A stretch of 64,000 bases of DNA from Bacteroidales bacterium (GTDB lineage: Bacteria > Bacteroidota > Bacteroidia > Bacteroidales > UBA12077). Below are positions 58,175-64,000 of this stretch, one piece after another. The stretch spans positions 1 through 64,000 of the forward strand of contig JAEINU010000001.1 in NCBI GenBank assembly GCA_016342685.1, read 5' to 3'. Within the stretch, counting starts at the first letter, position 1, and each line of letters begins with the position of its first letter. Both the position numbers and the translations under genes were made by a program. Under the pieces are notes generated by a model. The model searched no databases, was not told where the DNA came from, and was given only the letters and a program-made list of their open reading frames with translations.

Positions 58175-60073
58175 TTAAAATTTTGTAAGAGATTCGATGT
58201 TCTTGGGATTATCAATTTCTTTAGATTCGGGCGTAAATAAATAATCAAGCCAATCCTTATAATATTCAACTATTTTCCCACGTACCATTTTTAAAGTTGA
58301 GTTAATCATTTTATTATCCTCGGTAAATGATTCATTTAAAACAGCAATCGAAGCCGGGAGCCAGCGTTCAGGGAATTGGCCTTCAAATTTTCCTCCTTTT
58401 TTGAAATCATCAATTTCGGATTGAATCATTTTTAGAGCAAGTTTCTTTCCTTCGTCCGATTCTACATCCAAATTATTCTCTTTAACGTAACGCTTTAAAG
58501 CTTCTTTTCTTGGAACAATTAAACCTACGGTATAAGAGCTTTGTTCGTTAAATAGCATAACTTGATCAATATATTTTGTTTGTTCTACCAAAGCTTCTTC
58601 AATAGATTCCGGACTATATTTTTCACCATCATTTCCAATTAATAAACATTTAAATCGGCCTAAAACATAAAGAAATCCATCTTTGTCCATATAACCCATA
58701 TCGCCAGTATGTAACCATCCATCTTTTAATGCCTCTTTCGTTGCGTTCTCATTTTTCCAATAACCAACCATAATATTTTCTCCGCGGCAAATAATTTCGC
58801 CTTTTTCTCCAATAGGTAATTCATTCCCATCATCATCACAAATTTTAAGGTCAAGGTTTGAAACTAAATAACCAGATGAACCTAGTTTATGATTTTTTAG
58901 AGAGTTAGAAGAAATTATTGGGGCAGATTCTGAAAGTCCATAACCTTGAAACATTGGCATGCCAATGGCATAATAAAATTTTTGCAACTCAATATCGAGT
59001 AAAGCACCTCCACCAATAAAGAATTCAAGTTGTCCGCCAAATCCATCACGAATCTTGCTAAATAGTATTTTATCAAATAAATTAAGCAATGGTTTTTTCC
59101 AAAAATGTAAAAATCCCCCCTTATTAAAACCTTCCTTATTGTATCCGTAGGAAAGATTTAATGCAAAATTGAATAGTTTTTCTGCTGTGCCACCTTTATC
59201 TGAAATGCCTTTTTCAATATTCTTTTTAAAGTTCTTTGCCAAAGCAGGAACACTTAAAAGAAGATTTGGTTTTATTTCTTTAATGTTTATAGGAATATTC
59301 TTTAATGTTTCCATTCCAGTTTTTCCGGTTTGCACAAAGGCCAGACTTGCACCATACGCCATAAAACTATAGATCCCTGCAGTATGAGCAAAAGAATGGT
59401 CTAGAGGTAATATAGTTAGTGTTTTATAATGTTCTGGAATATCCATTAGGCTACATGCTTGTTCAACATTTGCTGTGTAGTTTCTGTGCGTAAGCATGAT
59501 CCCTTTTGGATCGGCAGTAGTGCCCGAAGTATAGCTAATATTTGCTATATCCTGAGGTTCGATTCCATTTTTAACCTTTTCAAAAGCTTCAAGGTTTTCA
59601 TTTAGGTATTCTTCTCCTTTTTTTAAAATATCTTCAATAAAAACTTCATCCTGTTCATATTTCTCTTGAGGATCTAGATAAATTACTTTTACAAGTTCTG
59701 GAAGATCTTTTTTGATATTTCTAACTTTATTTGCTTGGTTATTAGAAACAATAATTACCTTACTGCCAGAATGTTCAAGTCTAAATTTTAAATCTGTTTC
59801 TTCTAGTTTAATTGATAAAGGAACATTTATAGCGCCTGTATACAATATACCTAACTCGCCCGTAACCCAAAGATTTCTTCCTTCAGAGAGAAGAGCGATA
59901 CGATCTCCTTTTTTAATATCTAAACTCATTAGGCCGGCAGTAAGAATTTTCACCTGTCCTTGTGTTTGCTTATATGTTGTTGATTCAAATTTGTCCTTTT
60001 TCTTTTCCCATAGAAAAGCATTGTCAGCATATTTTTCTACACTGTTTTCGAAGAGGTTAATAAGTGTCGTCAT
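58175..60073 (-). CDS. AMP-binding long-chain fatty-acid-CoA ligase-like protein
   Basis: ISYTSGTTADPKGIMLTHRNY; FQGYGLSESAPIIS; GWLHTGDMGYMDKDGFLYVLGR. Confidence 0.95.
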   Translation of the reverse strand: MTTLINLFENSVEKYADNAFLWEKKKDKFESTTYKQTQGQVKILTAGLMSLDIKKGDRIALLSEGRNLWVTGELGILYTGAINVPLSIKLEETDLKFRLEHSGSKVIIVSNNQANKVRNIKKDLPELVKVIYLDPQEKYEQDEVFIEDILKKGEEYLNENLEAFEKVKNGIEPQDIANISYTSGTTADPKGIMLTHRNYTANVEQACSLMDIPEHYKTLTILPLDHSFAHTAGIYSFMAYGASLAFVQTGKTGMETLKNIPINIKEIKPNLLLSVPALAKNFKKNIEKGISDKGGTAEKLFNFALNLSYGYNKEGFNKGGFLHFWKKPLLNLFDKILFSKIRDGFGGQLEFFIGGGALLDIELQKFYYAIGMPMFQGYGLSESAPIISSNSLKNHKLGSSGYLVSNLDLKICDDDGNELPIGEKGEIICRGENIMVGYWKNENATKEALKDGWLHTGDMGYMDKDGFLYVLGRFKCLLIGNDGEKYSPESIEEALVEQTKYIDQVMLFNEQSSYTVGLIVPRKEALKRYVKENNLDVESDEGKKLALKMIQSEIDDFKKGGKFEGQFPERWLPASIAVLNESFTEDNKMINSTLKMVRGKIVEYYKDWLDYLFTPESKEIDNPKNIESLTKF

Positions 60074-60262
60074 GTTTTAAAGTTTGTTTTCAGCAACGCA
60101 AGTTAAAAAAAATCCTTAAATTACTGTAATATATGAATGTCCATAAAAAACAGTCCGGTTTTATTACCCACATAAAGAGGGGGTTAGATGGCTTTGTATT
60201 GATGTGTATTTAGCTTGTTATATATAATTATTTTAATTTCAGATTTTTATCGGGTATTTTTT

Positions 60263-60294
60263 TTGATTAACAAGTTATTTTTTATATATCTTTG
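60263..60294 (+). promoter_or_regulatory. Bacteroidota-type primary sigma promoter (TTG-N21-TATCTTTG)
   Basis: TAnnTTTG -7 box at 60287-60294 and TTG at 60263-60265 upstream of SPOR gene. Confidence 0.5.
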
Positions 60295-60335
60295 TATTAG
60301 TAAAACTCAAAAAACCAACGTTTAATTCTAATTGT

Positions 60336-60788
60336 ATGAGAAGTTTATTAGTAGTATTAAGTTTAATAGTTGTACTTAGTTCTGGTTGTGAAATGTTCGG
60401 TAAGAAAAAAAGAGCAGAACAAGCAGCAATTGAATTGAAAGCAAAAAACGATAGTATTGCAAAAGAAAAAAAAGCAGCTAAAAATCGTAAGATTAAGAAA
60501 CAAAAAGAGGAGCAAGCAAGAAAAGATTCTATTAAGAAAGCAGAAGAGGCTAGAAAGAAATTATATAAATTTCATGTAATAGTTGGAAGCTTTAAAACTC
60601 CTAAATATGCCACAGCTTATAACGATTTTATAGGTAAAAAGGGATATCAATCTGAGTTAATAATGAATAGATATAATTTCCAGATGGTAAGTGTTGGAGC
60701 ATACAAATCATGGGGAGATGCAGTTCGTGAATTGGTTAAAGCACGAGAAGCAATAGAACCAACTTCCTGGATTTATATTCGAGAGTAG
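60336..60788 (+). CDS. SPOR-domain lipoprotein
   Basis: Lipobox LSSGCEMFG; charged coiled coil; YKFHVIVGSFKTPKYATAYNDFIGKKGYQSELI. Confidence 0.9.
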   Translation: MRSLLVVLSLIVVLSSGCEMFGKKKRAEQAAIELKAKNDSIAKEKKAAKNRKIKKQKEEQARKDSIKKAEEARKKLYKFHVIVGSFKTPKYATAYNDFIGKKGYQSELIMNRYNFQMVSVGAYKSWGDAVRELVKAREAIEPTSWIYIRE

Positions 60789-60985
60789 AAAGTTTTTTAA
60801 CATATATTAAGTAGCTAATTCTGATCAACGGAATTAGCTATTTTTGTTATGTTGAACTTATTAACATTTTATTGAAAACAAATTGAGTTTTTAACTCTAT
60901 ATTTAGAATAAATCATTTTTTAAAACAATGAAATATTTTATATTCGCAATCATATAAGAAAAATCATTAACTAATTAATATAACT

Positions 60986-62707
60986 ATGACTGAAAAAATA
61001 AGACAAACTCTTAGAGATTCAAAGGTAGCCAGATGGACCGCTTTAGGTATTGTCGCTTTTACAATGCTTACAGGGTATTACCTTACAGATGCTATGGCTC
61101 CTTTAAAAGGTCTACTTGAAGGACAATTACAATGGAATAGTTCTGATTTTGGATTTTTTACTAGTGCCTATGGATGGTTCAATGTATTCCTTTTAATGTT
61201 AATTGTAGGAGGTATTATTCTTGATAAGATGGGAGTTCGTTTTACTGGATTAATGGCAGCAATTATTATGATATGTGGTACTGCAATAAAGTATTGGGCT
61301 GTTTCAACTCATTCTCTAGATGGTACAATGTGGCATATATTATTTTGGGATGTAAAAGCTCAAGTTTTTATGGCAGGATTAGGTTTTGCTATTTTTGGCG
61401 TTGGTGTTGAAGTGGCAGGTATAACAGTATCGAAAATTATTGTAAAATGGTTTAAAGGTAAAGAACTGGCATTAGCAATGGGTCTGGAAATGGCGACTGC
61501 ACGTTTAGGAACAGCACTTGCTATAGGTACATCAGTGCCTGTTGCAAAAGCATTTAATAATGTTTCTACACCAATTTTATTTGCCTTGGTATTGCTTTGT
61601 ATTGGTTTAATTTCTTTCATTATTTATATGTTTATGGATAAGAAATTAGATGCTTCTCAAGCTGCTTATGATCTAGATAATGACGTTGATGAAGAAGAAG
61701 AAGCTTTTAGAATATCAGATATTTGGAAAATTGTTACAAATAAAGGTTGGTGGTTTATTGCCATTTTATGTGTATTATTTTATTCATCTGTATTTCCTTT
61801 CTTGAAATATGCAACAGATTTAATGGTACAGAAATTTAACATTAATGAAGATTGGGCAGGTATCATTCCAGCTATGCTTCCTTTTGGTACAATTCTACTT
61901 ACACCTCTGTTTGGTAGTTTGTATGATCGAAAAGGTAAAGGTGCTACAATTATGATGATAGGTGCTGTTTTATTAATCGTTGTGCACTTATTATTCACAT
62001 TACCTTTCTTGAATCATTGGATGATTGCTATCATTCTTGTAATAATATTAGGAGTTGGATTTTCTTTGGTTCCATCTGCGATGTGGCCATCAGTTCCAAA
62101 AATTATTCCTGAAAAACAACTTGGTACTGCATATGCACTTATTTTCTGGGTTCAGAACTGGGGACTAATGGGTGTTCCTTATCTTATTGGTTGGGTACTT
62201 AATAAATATTGTTTTATTGGATACTTTGCGATTCTAGGAACAGGGTTTACTACAAATCAAGGTGGTAATATTGTAAAATTAGCAACTGTTGATCAACAAG
62301 TTTATGAGATTTCAGCAGTAGGTTCTATTGCTCGTAAGGATACTATAGTTCAGGTTTCTGATTTTGTTCTAGATCCAAATGGAATGGTTTCTGAAATAGT
62401 TGTTGCTACTGGAGATACAATCCAAAGAACAAGTATATCAGATAAAGCATTTAAAAAATTAGAAGAGACTAAAGAGGTTAAAGTACCATTATACTCATTT
62501 GAAGATAAAGGACGAGTTGATCATTTTATCACTGATAAGGGCGAAAGTGTGACAAAGTATAAAAATGTAGCTTCATTTTATAATTACACTATTCCGATGG
62601 GAATTTTTACTTTGCTTGGTGTTATAGCTCTATTGTTTGCATTTTTACTTAAAGCAGAAGATCGTAAAAAAGGTTATGGTCTAGAATTACCAAACATTCA
62701 GAATTAA
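60986..62707 (+). CDS. MFS transporter with large soluble insertion before the last TM helix
   Basis: Multi-TM MFS pattern (GGIILDKMGVRFTGLMAAIIM, GSLYDRKGKGATIMMIGAVLL). Confidence 0.92.
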   Translation: MTEKIRQTLRDSKVARWTALGIVAFTMLTGYYLTDAMAPLKGLLEGQLQWNSSDFGFFTSAYGWFNVFLLMLIVGGIILDKMGVRFTGLMAAIIMICGTAIKYWAVSTHSLDGTMWHILFWDVKAQVFMAGLGFAIFGVGVEVAGITVSKIIVKWFKGKELALAMGLEMATARLGTALAIGTSVPVAKAFNNVSTPILFALVLLCIGLISFIIYMFMDKKLDASQAAYDLDNDVDEEEEAFRISDIWKIVTNKGWWFIAILCVLFYSSVFPFLKYATDLMVQKFNINEDWAGIIPAMLPFGTILLTPLFGSLYDRKGKGATIMMIGAVLLIVVHLLFTLPFLNHWMIAIILVIILGVGFSLVPSAMWPSVPKIIPEKQLGTAYALIFWVQNWGLMGVPYLIGWVLNKYCFIGYFAILGTGFTTNQGGNIVKLATVDQQVYEISAVGSIARKDTIVQVSDFVLDPNGMVSEIVVATGDTIQRTSISDKAFKKLEETKEVKVPLYSFEDKGRVDHFITDKGESVTKYKNVASFYNYTIPMGIFTLLGVIALLFAFLLKAEDRKKGYGLELPNIQN

Positions 62708-62733
62708 CTGATAATTATAATATAATTAATAAT

Positions 62734-62767
62734 AAAAAAGGCTGCTATACTACTAGGCAGCCTTTTT
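62734..62767 (+). terminator. Rho-independent terminator
   Basis: aaaaaggctgc-tatactactag-gcagccttttt. Confidence 0.92.
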
Positions 62768-62943
62768 GTAATTAAAGGAAGTATGAATTAATTTCTTGTT
62801 TAAGATATGATTTTATCTGTTATTAATTACCTATAAAAATAAGTTTCAAATGAAAGTCATTTTTATAAGAATGTAATAAGTTTATATTTGCGAGACAATA
62901 ATGGAAGAATTATAAAAATCAATATTATATAAAAAATTAAATT

Positions 62944-64000
62944 ATGACAGAAACAATTAAAAAAACTATGAAAGATTCTGCTGCAATGCGGTGGTTAGTT
63001 TTAATACTAATTAGTAGTTTATTATTTAGTACTTACTGGTTTCAAGATTTTTATGGAGGCTTAAAAGGCTTAATGGAAATTGAATATGGTTTTAATAGCG
63101 AGCAATTTGGTCGTATGATTGGTTTAACAACCATTGCTAATATGTTCGGTATGATTATAGTTGGTGGTATTATTCTTGATAAGTGGGGGGTTAGAGTTGC
63201 AGGTCTTTTATTTGGGGGCATGGCAGTTTTAGGTGGTGTAATATCTGCTTTAGCTTCTTCTGGATTTTTTGGAACTGAATCATCAACAATGTTAAATTGG
63301 ATGATTGTTGGTAGAATATTTTTTGGATCAGGACTTGAAGTAGTCTGTGTTGTAGTAAATCGAACCGTTGTTAAGTGGTTTAAAGGATATGAACTTGCAC
63401 TTGCAATGGCAATCAGTATGGGTTTTGGTCGTTTAGGTAGTGCAATGGGTATTGCTTTATCCGGAGACATTGCAGTTCCACATGTTTCTGCTGCAGTAGT
63501 TTTAGCAGCAACAATTATTGGAATAACAGTATTATTTTTTGTTATTTATTTATTCTTAGATATTAAATTAGATAGGCAATTAAAATCAGATGATGATGTT
63601 GCTGCTGATGATTTTAAATTCTCAGATCTTATTAAGCTAATATCAAATAAGTCTTTTCTTTATATAGCCTTATTATGCGTATCTTTTTATGCAGCAGTTT
63701 TTCCATTTATTGCTTATGCACCTGATTTATTAATTAATAAATTCCAGTTTACTCGTGAATTAATTGGAGAAGGAAACATAATGTTGTTTGGTAGCACAAC
63801 TTTAGGTAATGCAAGTGTTTATGTTATGTTCTTTGTTTTTGCTATTTTATTTGCCGTTGTTCCAGGAAAGATTGCAAATAAATTGCAAAGGAAAGCATTT
63901 CTTGCAATCGTATTTGTTGTATTTATAGCATATATCTATGGAATACATACTCAATTACAATTGTGGTTTCAGAATGGTGCAAAAACAGCAAGTTTGATTC
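62944..64000 (+). CDS. MFS transporter (partial, runs off window), tandem paralogue of preceding gene
   Basis: MTETIKKTMKDSAAMRWLVLILISSLLFSTYWFQDFYGGLKGLMEIEYG...; no stop before window end. Confidence 0.9.
   Translation, partial: MTETIKKTMKDSAAMRWLVLILISSLLFSTYWFQDFYGGLKGLMEIEYGFNSEQFGRMIGLTTIANMFGMIIVGGIILDKWGVRVAGLLFGGMAVLGGVISALASSGFFGTESSTMLNWMIVGRIFFGSGLEVVCVVVNRTVVKWFKGYELALAMAISMGFGRLGSAMGIALSGDIAVPHVSAAVVLAATIIGITVLFFVIYLFLDIKLDRQLKSDDDVAADDFKFSDLIKLISNKSFLYIALLCVSFYAAVFPFIAYAPDLLINKFQFTRELIGEGNIMLFGSTTLGNASVYVMFFVFAILFAVVPGKIANKLQRKAFLAIVFVVFIAYIYGIHTQLQLWFQNGAKTASLI

Overview
AT-rich chromosomal window from a Bacteroidota genome, probably a Marinilabiliales/Marinifilaceae-type marine lineage (inferred from gene content: T9SS PorP/SprF, CHU_C domain, TonB receptor, hybrid propeller sensors). 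Contents in order: (i) a 2-ORF ISL3/ISAon1-like insertion sequence abutting the end of a second, diverged IS copy cut by the window edge; (ii) a 21-kb surface-protein locus (about 1.9-24.4 kb) with two ~3100-aa paralogous secreted proteins, a 321-aa secreted protein, a CHU_C (T9SS type B sorting domain) protein and a PorP/SprF protein, in which the first three proteins share a terminal TG-x-x-YHIP motif instead of a recognisable T9SS C-terminal domain; (iii) TPR and beta-lactamase-like proteins; (iv) two paralogous NtrC-type two-component systems, each near ABC-transporter genes, with sigma-54-like promoters and paired 16-bp dyads (TGT-N10-ACA) upstream; (v) a pentapeptide-repeat protein, a Y_Y_Y/LytS-type sensor with a LytTR regulator, a GlcNAc-kinase-like gene and a peptide-type SBP; (vi) a TonB-dependent receptor preceded by a clear TPP riboswitch; (vii) trxA, cca, a nuclease-like protein, a beta-helix lipoprotein, GNAT, FtsX-like permease, cupin, SpoIIE-type phosphatase, acyl-CoA synthetase, SPOR lipoprotein and two tandem MFS transporters (the second truncated by the window). 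No rRNA, tRNA or CRISPR was recognised. Best candidates for something undescribed: the YHIP-tailed giant-protein/PorP locus, and the paired-dyad sigma-54 regulon linking the 28-kb regulator to both the ABC operon and a small uncharacterised operon at 32.3 kb. All family calls come from reading the sequence; no searches were run.
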